Shown here: positions 17,401 through 25,927 of the stretch, piece after piece
Numbering within the stretch: the stretch's first letter is position 1
Layout of the letters: each line of letters opens with the position of its first letter
From: Sphingomonas jejuensis
Lineage (GTDB): Bacteria; Pseudomonadota; Alphaproteobacteria; Sphingomonadales; Sphingomonadaceae
DNA: 64,000 bases
NCBI RefSeq assembly: GCF_011927695.1
Contig: NZ_JAATJE010000001.1
Span: 1,178,001-1,242,000, forward strand
Reading direction: 5' to 3'
Notes under the pieces: model-generated
Told to the model about the DNA's origin: nothing
What the model saw: only the letters and a program-made list of their open reading frames with translations
Database searches by the model: none
Program-made: the position numbers and the translations under genes

Positions 17401-18593
17401 GGGGCGATCACCGCCATCAGCTTGGCCGCCTCGCCGCGGGTGCTGAAGTGCGCCTCGGCATGCGCCCGCGCAGCGGCGCCTATCGTGCGTCGCAAGTCGG
17501 TATCGCGGGCCAGCGCCGCCATGCGGTCGGCAAGCGCGGCCACGTCCTTTTGCGGGGTGAGGAAGCCGGTGCGGCCGTCGTCGATCATCTCTCCGGTGCC
17601 ACCGATCAGCGAGCAGATCACGGGCAGGCCCGCGCCCATGGCCTCCATGACCGACACCGGCGCGGCCTCGCCCAGGCCGTGGCTCGGCAGCACGAACGCG
17701 TCGGCGGCGAGAAGGTGATCGACCACCTGATCGGCGGATCGAGTGCCATGCAGCGTCACGCGGCCGACCAGGCCGAGGTCGGCGATGTCACGTTCGATCT
17801 CGTCGCGCATGTGGCCCTGCCCGACGATGTCGTAGCGGATGTCGAGGCCCGCCTGCACGAGACGCGCGATCGCCTCGAGCGCAAAGCGGTGACCCTTGAA
17901 AGGATCGAGCCGCGCCACAGTCAGGAGCCGCAGCGTTCCCCCGGCGCTCCAGACGCGGTCCTGCCAGCCGGTGAACTTGTCCAGGTCGGCGCCCATGCGG
18001 ATCATGGAAAGGGGGGTGCCCACGTCGCCGACGCGTTCGCGCACCTGATCGATTAGCGCATGGGTCACGCACGTCACCGCCTCAGCATGACGAAACTTGA
18101 AGGCATGGCCGTCGCCGTAAACGTCCAGATCGCCGTGGAGCGTCAGGCTGTAGCGGGGCCCACCCAGCAGGCGGGAGAAGGCGAGCACGTAGCCGACGTC
18201 GGCACAGCTGTGCCCGTGGACATGGCGCAGGCCGCGCCTGCCGGCCCGGCGCGCGAGGACGGCGCCGATCACGGCAAGAGCTGTCAGCCGTGCAATCGTC
18301 CGTGGCGATCCCCCCTGCCCCTTGTCGGCCGCGGCGCGGCGCGCGAGCAGGACCAGCCTTGGCAGGGACGGCAGGATCGCCGCCAGTTCGGCCGGCCGCG
18401 GCGGCATCAGATAGTCGGTCCGCGCCACCGCCTCGTCCGCAAAGGCGTGCGGGCAGGAGGCGGTCGGGCGCCGGGTCGACAGGATCGCCAGCGGCAGGCC
18501 GGCTTCCTCGATCGCACGGAGTTCCCGCCAGAAGAAGATGTGCGTCTGGGTCGGAAACTCGGGCACCAGATAGCCGACAACGGGCTTGGTCAT
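17397..18593 (-). CDS. Glycosyltransferase family 4
   Basis: A 398-aa GT-B enzyme of the group with an N-terminal [20 protein letters not shown] segment. Later motifs are [46 protein letters not shown] and [19 protein letters not shown] with the donor-site Glu residues. Similar proteins are found in colanic-acid-like and sphingan EPS loci. The start at 18593 is chosen because it overlaps the acyltransferase stop; the frame stays open upstream only as antisense or shadow. Likely adds a sugar during repeat assembly; specificity unknown. Confidence 0.87.
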   Translation of the reverse strand: MTKPVVGYLVPEFPTQTHIFFWRELRAIEEAGLPLAILSTRRPTASCPHAFADEAVARTDYLMPPRPAELAAILPSLPRLVLLARRAAADKGQGGSPRTIARLTALAVIGAVLARRAGRRGLRHVHGHSCADVGYVLAFSRLLGGPRYSLTLHGDLDVYGDGHAFKFRHAEAVTCVTHALIDQVRERVGDVGTPLSMIRMGADLDKFTGWQDRVWSAGGTLRLLTVARLDPFKGHRFALEAIARLVQAGLDIRYDIVGQGHMRDEIERDIADLGLVGRVTLHGTRSADQVVDHLLAADAFVLPSHGLGEAAPVSVMEAMGAGLPVICSLIGGTGEMIDDGRTGFLTPQKDVAALADRMAALARDTDLRRTIGAAARAHAEAHFSTRGEAAKLMAVIAP

Positions 18594-19684
18594 GACAGCG
18601 CCGCCCTCCCCACCGTGTGCGGGATCTTGGCAGGACGCGGCCGCAGCAGGCGCAGCAGCGGCTTTTCGACAAGCAGATAGGCCATGATGCCGACGAGGGT
18701 GCCTGCGACGAGGATGCCGATATAGGCCGCCCATCCCGGCAGCATCGTGAACAGGCCGAGCTTCGCGGCGATCAGCGCCAGGTAGGTCTGCATGGTCACA
18801 TGGGTGAGGTAGATGGAGTAGCTGGCATCCCCCACCAGCGACAGCCCGGGAAAGCTCATGCGCAGCCCGTTTGCTTCCGCCCGCGCCGCGCCGAATATGG
18901 CGAGCGCGAACGCCGCCGCATAGCCGGCGTGAAGGAGCATGCCGCCGACGCCTCCCGCTTCCAGCGCGATCATCACGCCCAGAAGGACGGGCGATGCCGC
19001 AAGCGCGGCAAGGCCGGCGGATGCCGACAGTCGCCGGAATGCACCATAAGCCGCCAGACCGAAGAAGAAGTTCATGTTGTAGCTGCCGATCAACGTGCCG
19101 GCGAGGCTGTGCGGAGTCGGCTCCAGAGCCGACCAGAGGATGGTCACTCCCCATATGGCAAACAACGCGATCCCGAGCCGTCGATTGATGATCAGCGCGG
19201 CAAAGGCCGTGTAGAAGACGATTTCGTGAAACAGCGTCCACGCCACGCCGATCGCGGGATCGACATCGCCGAACCGGACCAGGGTCAGCGTGGACAGGAA
19301 GTCGCCGCCCGTCGCGATCGAGGCAAGGAGCGTCCCGGACCCGGCCGCGCTGATCGCCAGGACCACGGCGGTGTAGAGCCAGTAGGCGGGATAGATGCGG
19401 CTTGCCCGCTTCCAGGCGTATCGTCCGAGCCGATCGGGTCGGCCAATATCGCGCCGATGTGCGAGCAGGATGATGAAGCCCGACAGAACGAAGAAGAAAT
19501 CGACGCCGCGGTACCCCCACCAGGTAACCGATGCGAAGACGGGCACACCGGCGAAGCGATCGGTGCCGATCGTGATCGAGAGATGAAAGGCAGCGACCAG
19601 CATGGCGGCGATCCCGCGCGCGGCCTGGATGCTATGGAGTTCTCCTTGACCGCCCGTGGCGGCCGGAGCCGGTACGCTCGCCAA
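18590..19684 (-). CDS. Membrane acyltransferase (acyltransferase 3 family)
   Basis: A 364-aa polytopic protein with about ten membrane helices. It has the family N-terminus LHSIQAARGIAAMLVAAFH (catalytic-type His), GVDFFFVLSGFII, the RIYPAYWL motif, and SIYLTHV near the C-terminus. Such enzymes put O-acetyl or succinyl groups on polysaccharides. It probably modifies the EPS made by this locus. The start is a TTG at 19684, the only good candidate before the conserved region. It is the first gene of the minus-strand operon; the 116-bp divergent gap to the GT4 gene at 19801 should hold promoters. Confidence 0.87.
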   Translation of the reverse strand: MASVPAPAATGGQGELHSIQAARGIAAMLVAAFHLSITIGTDRFAGVPVFASVTWWGYRGVDFFFVLSGFIILLAHRRDIGRPDRLGRYAWKRASRIYPAYWLYTAVVLAISAAGSGTLLASIATGGDFLSTLTLVRFGDVDPAIGVAWTLFHEIVFYTAFAALIINRRLGIALFAIWGVTILWSALEPTPHSLAGTLIGSYNMNFFFGLAAYGAFRRLSASAGLAALAASPVLLGVMIALEAGGVGGMLLHAGYAAAFALAIFGAARAEANGLRMSFPGLSLVGDASYSIYLTHVTMQTYLALIAAKLGLFTMLPGWAAYIGILVAGTLVGIMAYLLVEKPLLRLLRPRPAKIPHTVGRAALS

Positions 19685-19800
19685 ACAACTTCCCCCGGAA
19701 GGCGCGATCGCCCTTAGCGGCAGCGGATTTACCCGGCAATCATTGCTTTGGGATAAACGTCAGAATAGGCGCCAAGCCGACAACTGCCGGGGGTTCGGCC

Positions 19801-21003
19801 TTGAAGATCGCCTATCTGTGCAATCGCTACCCGGCGGTAAGCCACAGTTTCGTGCGCCGGGAGATCGCCGGCGTCGAAGCCTGCGGGCATCAGGTGGTGC
19901 GCTACACCGTCCGCGCACCCGGAGAGCTGGTCGACGAGGCGGACCGCGCCGAGGCCAGCCGGACGACGGCAATCCTGGGACAAGGAGCCGCCGCGCTCAT
20001 CGCGGCCGGAGCCGGCGCGGCGATCCGGTCACCCGGCCGCTTCGCCTCCGCCGCGAAGCTTGCGCTCGGCGCCGCCGGCGCACGACCGAAGGAGCTGGTG
20101 CGTGCGATCGCCTATCTTCTGGAAGCGGCCTGGCTGGAGCGAAGCCTCCGGCGGCAAGCCGTGGACCACCTCCATGTCCATTTCGGCACAAACCCGACGA
20201 TGGTGGCGCGGCTCGTGCGGCGGCTCGGGGGACCTCACTACAGCTTCACTGTGCATGGTCCGGACGAGTTCGACCGTCCCGAGGCGCTCGATCTGAAAGG
20301 CAAGGTTGCAGATGCGAAGCTCGCGGTCGCGATTTCCAGCTTCGGCCGCAGCCAGCTGATGCGCTGGTCCTCCCCTGCCGACTGGGACCGCATCGCTGTC
20401 GTCCGGTGCGGGGTCGATGGCGGCTTCCTGGCAACGCGTCCGCCGGTGGCGAGCAGCGCGCCCCGCTTTGCCGCGGTGGCGCGCCTGAGCGGGCAAAAGG
20501 GACTGCCGGTGCTGATCGAGGCAGCGCGCATCCTGAAGTCGCGCGGTCGTGACTTCCAGCTGGAGATCGCGGGTGACGGCGACCTGCGCGCGGCATTGGT
20601 GAAGCAGATCGCCGACGGCGGCCTCGACCATCATGTGCACCTGCTCGGGTCGCTGGACGGAGCCGGCGTGCGGGCGCTGCTTGAGAGGTCGCGCGCCTTC
20701 GTGCTGCCGAGCTTCGCCGAAGGGCTGCCCGTCGTCATCATGGAGGCACTGGCGCTGGAACGCCCCGTGATCGCAACCGCGATCGCCGGCACGCCCGAGC
20801 TGGTCGACGCCGGCTGTGGCTGGATCGTGCCCGCAGGGTCCGCAGCAGCGGTCGCCGATGCGATGGAAGCCGCCATCGACGCCAGCGACGCCACGATCGC
20901 CGCGATGGGCACGGAAGGACGCCGCCGGGTCGCCGATGCGCACGACGCCGAGCGCAATGCCCGGTCGCTGACACGCGCCATCGAGGAGGCGCGGGCATGC
21001 TGA
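19801..21003 (+). CDS. Glycosyltransferase family 4
   Basis: A 400-aa GT-B enzyme starting at TTG 19801 with GGGGG upstream. It has KIAYLCNRYPAVSHSFVRRE, HLHVHFGTNPT, SFTVHGPDEFD, FAAVARLSGQKGLPVLIEA, LEIAGDGDL and FAEGLPVVIMEALA. The region resembles the GT4 proteins of other bacterial EPS clusters (colanic-acid WcaL-like). It likely extends the repeat unit in the cytoplasm. It overlaps the next gene by seven bases, forming a two-gene unit with the GT2 enzyme. Donor sugar not identifiable. Confidence 0.87.
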   Translation: MKIAYLCNRYPAVSHSFVRREIAGVEACGHQVVRYTVRAPGELVDEADRAEASRTTAILGQGAAALIAAGAGAAIRSPGRFASAAKLALGAAGARPKELVRAIAYLLEAAWLERSLRRQAVDHLHVHFGTNPTMVARLVRRLGGPHYSFTVHGPDEFDRPEALDLKGKVADAKLAVAISSFGRSQLMRWSSPADWDRIAVVRCGVDGGFLATRPPVASSAPRFAAVARLSGQKGLPVLIEAARILKSRGRDFQLEIAGDGDLRAALVKQIADGGLDHHVHLLGSLDGAGVRALLERSRAFVLPSFAEGLPVVIMEALALERPVIATAIAGTPELVDAGCGWIVPAGSAAAVADAMEAAIDASDATIAAMGTEGRRRVADAHDAERNARSLTRAIEEARAC

Positions 21004-22175
21004 CGCTGATCGCATGGCTGATCCTGATCGCGATCCTCGTTCCCAACCTGGTGATCGCAGTGGAGCTGCTGGCCGGATCGAACCCGCGTGGGCTCCCCCT
21101 GCCCGGCGCGCCCGTGCCCCAAGTGACCGTGCTGATGCCCGCGCATGACGAGGCGGCCGTGATCGGACCGATCGTCGACACGGTGCTGGAGCGTTTGCCG
21201 GAGGGTGGCCGGCTGCTGGTGGTGGCGGACAACTGCTCCGACGACACGGCGCAGATCGCGCGTGCCGCAGGAGCCGAGGTGGTCGAGCGGCAGGACCCCA
21301 CAAAGCGCGGCAAGGGCTTTGCGCTCGATTTCGGCCGCAGCCACCTGCAGGCGAGTCCGCCGGATGTGGTGGTGGTGCTGGACGCCGACTGCATTCCGGA
21401 GCCACGCGCCATCGAGCGGCTGGCGCGCGGCGCGGTGGCGCACGGCCGCCCGGTGCAGGCGACCTATCTGTTCGAGCCGCAGCCGACGGGATCGCCGATG
21501 CTGCAGATCTCCGGCTTTGCCTTCCTGGTGAAGAACCTTGTGCGCGAAGCGGGGCTGGAGCGGATCGGGGCACCGGTGGTGCTGACCGGATCGGGCATGG
21601 CGTTTCCGTGGCAAGCCTTTGCCGCCGCGCCCCTCGATACCGGAGACATCGTGGAGGATCTGGCGATCGGCGTTGCCCTGGCGCGGCAGCGGCTTTCGCC
21701 GCGTTTTGATGCGGCGGCACGCATCTGGACCAAGCCGGCCGCGACGGGCAGCACGCTGGGGCAACGGACCCGGTGGGAACATGGCTTCATCGCGACGGCG
21801 CGCCGGACCGGCCTGCCGCTGGTCCGGGAGGGCATGCGCACGAGGCGCCCCGGCCTCAGCTGGCTGGGGCTGCACCTGCTGGTGCCGCCGCTCGCCCTCC
21901 TTCTCGCCATCGACGCTGCCGCGCTGGCGCTGCTGCTCGGCGCCACGCTGCTGGGGGCCGCGCGCGCGCCATTCCTGCTCGCGCTGATCCTGGTGGGGTT
22001 GGTTGTCGCCGGCGTTCTTCTCGCCTGGCGCCGCCACGGGCGGGAACAGGTGACGGCGGGAACGCTGGCCCGCGTGCCGCTCTACCTCCTGTGGAAGCTT
22101 CCCATCTACCTGAAGCTGGTGCGCGGCGGCGCGGAGACTCAATGGGTCCGGACGGACCGCACGGGCGATGAGTGA
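20997..22175 (+). CDS. Membrane glycosyltransferase family 2
   Basis: A 392-aa inner-membrane GT2. It has an N-terminal helix (residues 4-24), then VTVLMPAHDEAAVI, a VVVVLDADC (DxD-type) motif, VEDLAIGVAL and the QRTRWEHG block (QxxRW). The last third contains two or three more helices. The QxxRW motif and membrane anchoring are typical of processive or polymer-linked GT2 enzymes, so this could be a polymerising transferase, or simply one of the repeat-unit transferases. It overlaps the preceding GT4 by seven bases. Confidence 0.85.
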   Translation: MLTLIAWLILIAILVPNLVIAVELLAGSNPRGLPLPGAPVPQVTVLMPAHDEAAVIGPIVDTVLERLPEGGRLLVVADNCSDDTAQIARAAGAEVVERQDPTKRGKGFALDFGRSHLQASPPDVVVVLDADCIPEPRAIERLARGAVAHGRPVQATYLFEPQPTGSPMLQISGFAFLVKNLVREAGLERIGAPVVLTGSGMAFPWQAFAAAPLDTGDIVEDLAIGVALARQRLSPRFDAAARIWTKPAATGSTLGQRTRWEHGFIATARRTGLPLVREGMRTRRPGLSWLGLHLLVPPLALLLAIDAAALALLLGATLLGAARAPFLLALILVGLVVAGVLLAWRRHGREQVTAGTLARVPLYLLWKLPIYLKLVRGGAETQWVRTDRTGDE

Positions 22176-22277
22176 TCGTCGGCTTCACTATCTTTCTGCA
22201 AGCTTTGACGCTTAAACGGTCGAACGCGGGCGAGTCGGCTTTCCCCGAACCAAGCCGAACCGCCTTGGGGGCGTAAG

Positions 22278-23813
22278 ATGGGTGCAGAACCAAGACTGGG
22301 CGTAAGCGGATCGGACGGCAGCATGCCGCCCGCGCTTTCGTCGTCGCTGCCGCCCGTGATCGACACCGCGGACCTGGCAACCGAGGCACCCGCCGGACGG
22401 CGCAGCCCGATGCTCCTCGAGGTGTCGACCCTGCTGCTGCGGTTGTTCGAGTTCCTGGCGGTCACCGGCAGCGCGGCGCTGATCACCTCCGTCGTGGGCG
22501 GGCTCGGCGACCAGAGCGACGTCAGCCGTTACATCAACGCCTCGATCGTCGCCGGCTTCTTCTACGCGGGCCTGGCCGAGGTGATCGGCGCGTATGACAC
22601 GGATGTCCGCTTCTCCGTCAGGCGTGCGTGGGGCCGCGTGCTGACGGCATGGCTGTCCACCGGCATGTTCATGCTGACGATGGGCTTCCTCCTGAAGGTG
22701 TCCGACGATTTCTCACGCGGGTGGGGCATCGGCTGGTTCGTGACGGGCGCGGGGGCGCTGTGCCTGGTGCGGGCGGCCGGCACCGGCTGGATGCGCAGCA
22801 TGAAGCGCCAGGGCGTCTTCAACCAGCGTGTCGCCATTTTCGGCGCAGGGTCGCAGGGCGACCGGCTGGCCGGCTACATCATCGGCAACGAGAAGCTGAC
22901 CATCGATCTGGTCGGCTTCTTCGACGATCGCATGCCCGACCGGCTGCCCGACCGGGACGTCAAGCTGGCGCTGAAGGTCAACCTGCGCGACCTGGTGAAG
23001 CGCATCCGCGATGGCGAGGTGGACCAGGTCATCGTCGCGCTGCCCTGGTCTGCGGAGACGCGGTTGCAGGAGGTGGTCGCCGCGCTCGCGATCACGCCGG
23101 TGCGGATCAGGCTGGCGCCCGACCTCGCCTCCTTCGCCTTTGCACAGCGGCCGGTGGTGCTGCTTGGCGACCTGCCGGTGATGACGCTGTTCGAGCGTCC
23201 GATTTCCGGCTTCGACCAGATCATCAAGAAGATCGAGGACATGACGATCGGCCTGATCGCGCTGGTGATCGCATCACCCGTCCTGATCGTGGCGGCCATC
23301 GCCATCAAGCTGGACAGTAAGGGGCCAGTCTTCTTCCGCCAGCCGCGCGAAGGCTTCAACAACCGGACCTTCCACATCTGGAAGTTCCGGTCGATGCGGA
23401 CCGACCATTGCGAAACTGACGGCATCAAGCAGGCGACGCGCCGCGACCCGCGCATCACCCGCGTGGGTGCGGTGCTGCGCCGGACCAGCATCGACGAGCT
23501 GCCGCAACTGTTCAACGTGCTGGCCGGCGAGATGTCGCTTGTGGGGCCACGCCCGCATGCCCCCTCCACCCGCGCCGGCGACCGCCTGTTCAGCGAGGTG
23601 GTCGCCACCTATGCCGCCCGGCACAAGGTAAAGCCGGGGATCACCGGCTGGGCGCAGGTGTCCGGTTGGCGCGGCGAGACCGACACGGAGGAAAAGCTGC
23701 TGAAGCGGCTCGAGTGCGATCTTTATTATATCGAGAACTGGTCGGTCGGCCTCGACATCTACATCCTGCTGCGCACCGCGCTGACCGGCTTCATCTCCAA
23801 GGCCGCCTACTGA
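22278..23813 (+). CDS. WcaJ-like EPS priming sugar-phosphate transferase
   Basis: A 511-aa polyprenyl-phosphate sugar-1-phosphate transferase that starts repeat-unit assembly on undecaprenyl phosphate. It has four or five N-terminal membrane helices, a Rossmann-like CoA-binding-type middle (VAIFGAGSQGDRLAGYI), one further helix near 322-344, and the catalytic domain with GPVFFRQPREGF, WKFRSMRTD, DELPQLFNVLAGEMSLVGPR and ITGWAQVSGWRG. The length fits the WcaJ/GumD type. It is preceded by a 102-bp gap and meets the next gene tail to tail with a 7-bp overlap. The sugar is probably glucose or galactose. Confidence 0.9.
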   Translation: MGAEPRLGVSGSDGSMPPALSSSLPPVIDTADLATEAPAGRRSPMLLEVSTLLLRLFEFLAVTGSAALITSVVGGLGDQSDVSRYINASIVAGFFYAGLAEVIGAYDTDVRFSVRRAWGRVLTAWLSTGMFMLTMGFLLKVSDDFSRGWGIGWFVTGAGALCLVRAAGTGWMRSMKRQGVFNQRVAIFGAGSQGDRLAGYIIGNEKLTIDLVGFFDDRMPDRLPDRDVKLALKVNLRDLVKRIRDGEVDQVIVALPWSAETRLQEVVAALAITPVRIRLAPDLASFAFAQRPVVLLGDLPVMTLFERPISGFDQIIKKIEDMTIGLIALVIASPVLIVAAIAIKLDSKGPVFFRQPREGFNNRTFHIWKFRSMRTDHCETDGIKQATRRDPRITRVGAVLRRTSIDELPQLFNVLAGEMSLVGPRPHAPSTRAGDRLFSEVVATYAARHKVKPGITGWAQVSGWRGETDTEEKLLKRLECDLYYIENWSVGLDIYILLRTALTGFISKAAY

Positions 23814-25135
23814 TCAGGCGCGAGGCGTGCGGCAAGGACCGCCGCCTGCTGGCGGATATCCGGAACGGCCACCACCTCCCAGAAGCGCTCGCGGGTGATC
23901 GGTCCGATGGCGTGGATGCGTGATGACGCTGCTCCGGCGCTGTCGAGCGTGTCGCATTGGTCAGAAACCTCCACGCCGAGCCTGAGCGGCCCCGAGCGGA
24001 CGGTGCCGCGCTGAAGGAGGGTCGTCAGCAGTGGATCTCCCGAGCGGGAGACATCGGTGCCGGGACCGGTGCAGTTGACCAGACGGCGGGCATGGATGAC
24101 CTCCGTCGCAGACGCGCCGCGGCGCCGGATCGTCAGTGCCACGCCGCTCGGCTCCGCCACGGTCGCGAATGTGCGCGCGGCAAGGACCTCCAGCCGTCCG
24201 GCCTTGGCCATGGCCGCGAGCCGCTCTCCCACCTGCGGCGCGATGCGGTGACGATGCACGTCCCACCATGGCCGAAGATGCCGCAGGAAGCGGCGTCGCA
24301 CGCGCAAGTCTGCTTCCTGCCAGAGCGGCTGCGTGACCGGCCTGAGCGCGTCCACCGCCGCGCGCCAGCCGATCTCGTCACCCAGCCGGCGAATGCGGCG
24401 GAGCATGCCTGACAGGCGGTCGTCATCAAGCGTTGGTGGCGCCGGACGCGGCTCCGGATCGGCATGGACGCGCGGCATGAGACCGCGCCGTGACACGGCC
24501 GTGATCTTGCCGCCGAAGCCGGCCGCGTCGAGCTGCACCGCCACGTCGACGGCCGTGAGCCCGGTCCCGACCAGGACCACATGGTCGGCATCGCGCAGGC
24601 CCGACGCCGGATCGCTGGCCCAAGGGTCTGCGACCCAGATATCGGGCGGAAGCGTCTGATCGATGCCGGGCGGCGGCAGCGGAGGCAGGTTGCCGCTGGC
24701 GATCACGGCATGGCGCGCATGGAGGTGCCGGCCATCGGGCAGGATCGCGGTCACCCCGTCCCCGGCTTCCTGAAGGTCGACAATCTCGCCATCCACCCGT
24801 TCGAGCACGCCCGGCCCGCGCGTTTCGGCATCGGCGAGCAGCGCGACTAGGTAGTCGCCATAATCGCGCCGCAACGCGAAACTGGTCCCAGCGCCCCGGC
24901 CCTTCGCCTCCAGCCATGCGGCGAAATGATCGGGGCGATCGGGATAAGCGCTCATGCCGGCGGCACGGACGTTCAGCAGGTGAAGCGGGCCTGCCTCGCC
25001 ATAGGCGACGCCGCGGCCTTCGAGCCGGCCGTGTCGCTCCACGAGGATGACGGAGGCGCCGCGACCGAGCAGATGCACCCCGAGCAGCGTTCCGGAGGCC
25101 CCTGCCCCCACGATCAAGACGTCGGCTGTCTGCAT
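23807..25135 (-). CDS. FAD/NAD(P)-binding protein
   Basis: A 442-aa cytoplasmic flavoprotein-like oxidoreductase. An N-terminal dinucleotide-binding motif (VLIVGAGASGTLLGVHLL) is followed by a VERHGRLEGRGVAYGE segment, and a second Rossmann motif VVLVGTGLTAVDVAVQL begins near residue 182. This is the NAD-binding-9 type found in sphingomonads and rhizobia, for which substrates are unknown. The start at 25135 puts the Rossmann motif at the N-terminus; the longer open frame upstream is antisense to the ExoD-like gene. It is divergent from that gene and tail to tail with the priming transferase. No direct evidence for a role in EPS. Confidence 0.78.
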   Translation of the reverse strand: MQTADVLIVGAGASGTLLGVHLLGRGASVILVERHGRLEGRGVAYGEAGPLHLLNVRAAGMSAYPDRPDHFAAWLEAKGRGAGTSFALRRDYGDYLVALLADAETRGPGVLERVDGEIVDLQEAGDGVTAILPDGRHLHARHAVIASGNLPPLPPPGIDQTLPPDIWVADPWASDPASGLRDADHVVLVGTGLTAVDVAVQLDAAGFGGKITAVSRRGLMPRVHADPEPRPAPPTLDDDRLSGMLRRIRRLGDEIGWRAAVDALRPVTQPLWQEADLRVRRRFLRHLRPWWDVHRHRIAPQVGERLAAMAKAGRLEVLAARTFATVAEPSGVALTIRRRGASATEVIHARRLVNCTGPGTDVSRSGDPLLTTLLQRGTVRSGPLRLGVEVSDQCDTLDSAGAASSRIHAIGPITRERFWEVVAVPDIRQQAAVLAARLAPDQ

Positions 25136-25227
25136 CGCAGGCAAAAGCCATGGCGCCCCGTCCTTTGCAAGCCGGGAACAGCGCCGCCGCGCCGGTCGTT
25201 CGCCGGCAAAGGTCATGGGAGGATCGA

Positions 25228-25821
25228 ATGGCCGGAGACCAACAGGATGGCGGCGTCGGCGACATCCTTGACCGGTTAAAGGAAGCGGGCGAGAAGCAGG
25301 ACAGGATGACCATCGGCACGCTGCGCGACGAGATGGGACAGCGCAGCTACGGCCCGTTCCTGCTGGTGCCGGCGCTGATCGAGATCTCACCGATCGGCGG
25401 CATCCCGGGTGTTCCGACGGCATTGGCCGCGATCATCATCCTCTTTGCCGCCCAGATGCTGATGGGGCGCAAGAGCTTCTGGTTGCCGGGCTTTGTCGAG
25501 CGCCGCTCGCTGTCTGGGCGCAAGCTGGTCAAGGCGACCGAAAAGCTGCGCGGCATCGGGCGCTGGCTCGACCGGTGGTTCCACGGGCGGCTGCGTCGCC
25601 TGACCGAAGGCCCATGGGTCAAGGTTGCAGCGGCGCTGTCGATCCTGCTGGCGCTGACCGTCCCGCCGCTCGAGCTGCTCCCGTTTGCGAGCACTGCGCC
25701 GATGGCGGCGATCGCCATGTTCGGGCTGGCGCTGCTGGTGCACGACGGTGCTTTGATGATCGCCGGCAGCCTGCTCTCCGGCGTTGCCGTCGCCGTCGGG
25801 CTGGGCAGCATCGGCGGGTGA
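25228..25821 (+). CDS. ExoD-like exopolysaccharide synthesis protein
   Basis: A 197-aa membrane protein of the ExoD family. It has an N-terminal soluble segment (DILDRLKEAG), then MTIGTLRDEMGQRSYGPFLLVPALIEISPIGGIPGVP, a family-typical stretch divided here across two parts, and three or four helices after residue 60. ExoD in Sinorhizobium affects exopolysaccharide production and alkali tolerance; the molecular activity is unclear. The start ATG 25228 follows a GGAGG-like sequence. The gene flanks the EPS locus and is close to the secreted GH3 gene. Confidence 0.82.
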   Translation: MAGDQQDGGVGDILDRLKEAGEKQDRMTIGTLRDEMGQRSYGPFLLVPALIEISPIGGIPGVPTALAAIIILFAAQMLMGRKSFWLPGFVERRSLSGRKLVKATEKLRGIGRWLDRWFHGRLRRLTEGPWVKVAAALSILLALTVPPLELLPFASTAPMAAIAMFGLALLVHDGALMIAGSLLSGVAVAVGLGSIGG

Positions 25822-25855
25822 CTTTGCCGTGAGGCGCGCTAACATCCCGGAAAGC

Positions 25856-25884
25856 TTGACAGCCGCGCGCGAAGTGTGAACGTT
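25856..25884 (+). promoter_or_regulatory. Possible sigma-70 promoter of the GH3 gene
   Basis: A perfect TTGACA at 25856-25861 is followed 17 bases later by AACGTT at 25879-25884, a poor -10 match. It lies about 45 bases upstream of the GH3 start in a 106-bp gap. Only the -35 element is convincing. Confidence 0.3.
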
Positions 25885-25927
25885 CTCAGGCAGAACAAGC
25901 TGAGACGCCGTGCGGCGGGGGATGATG

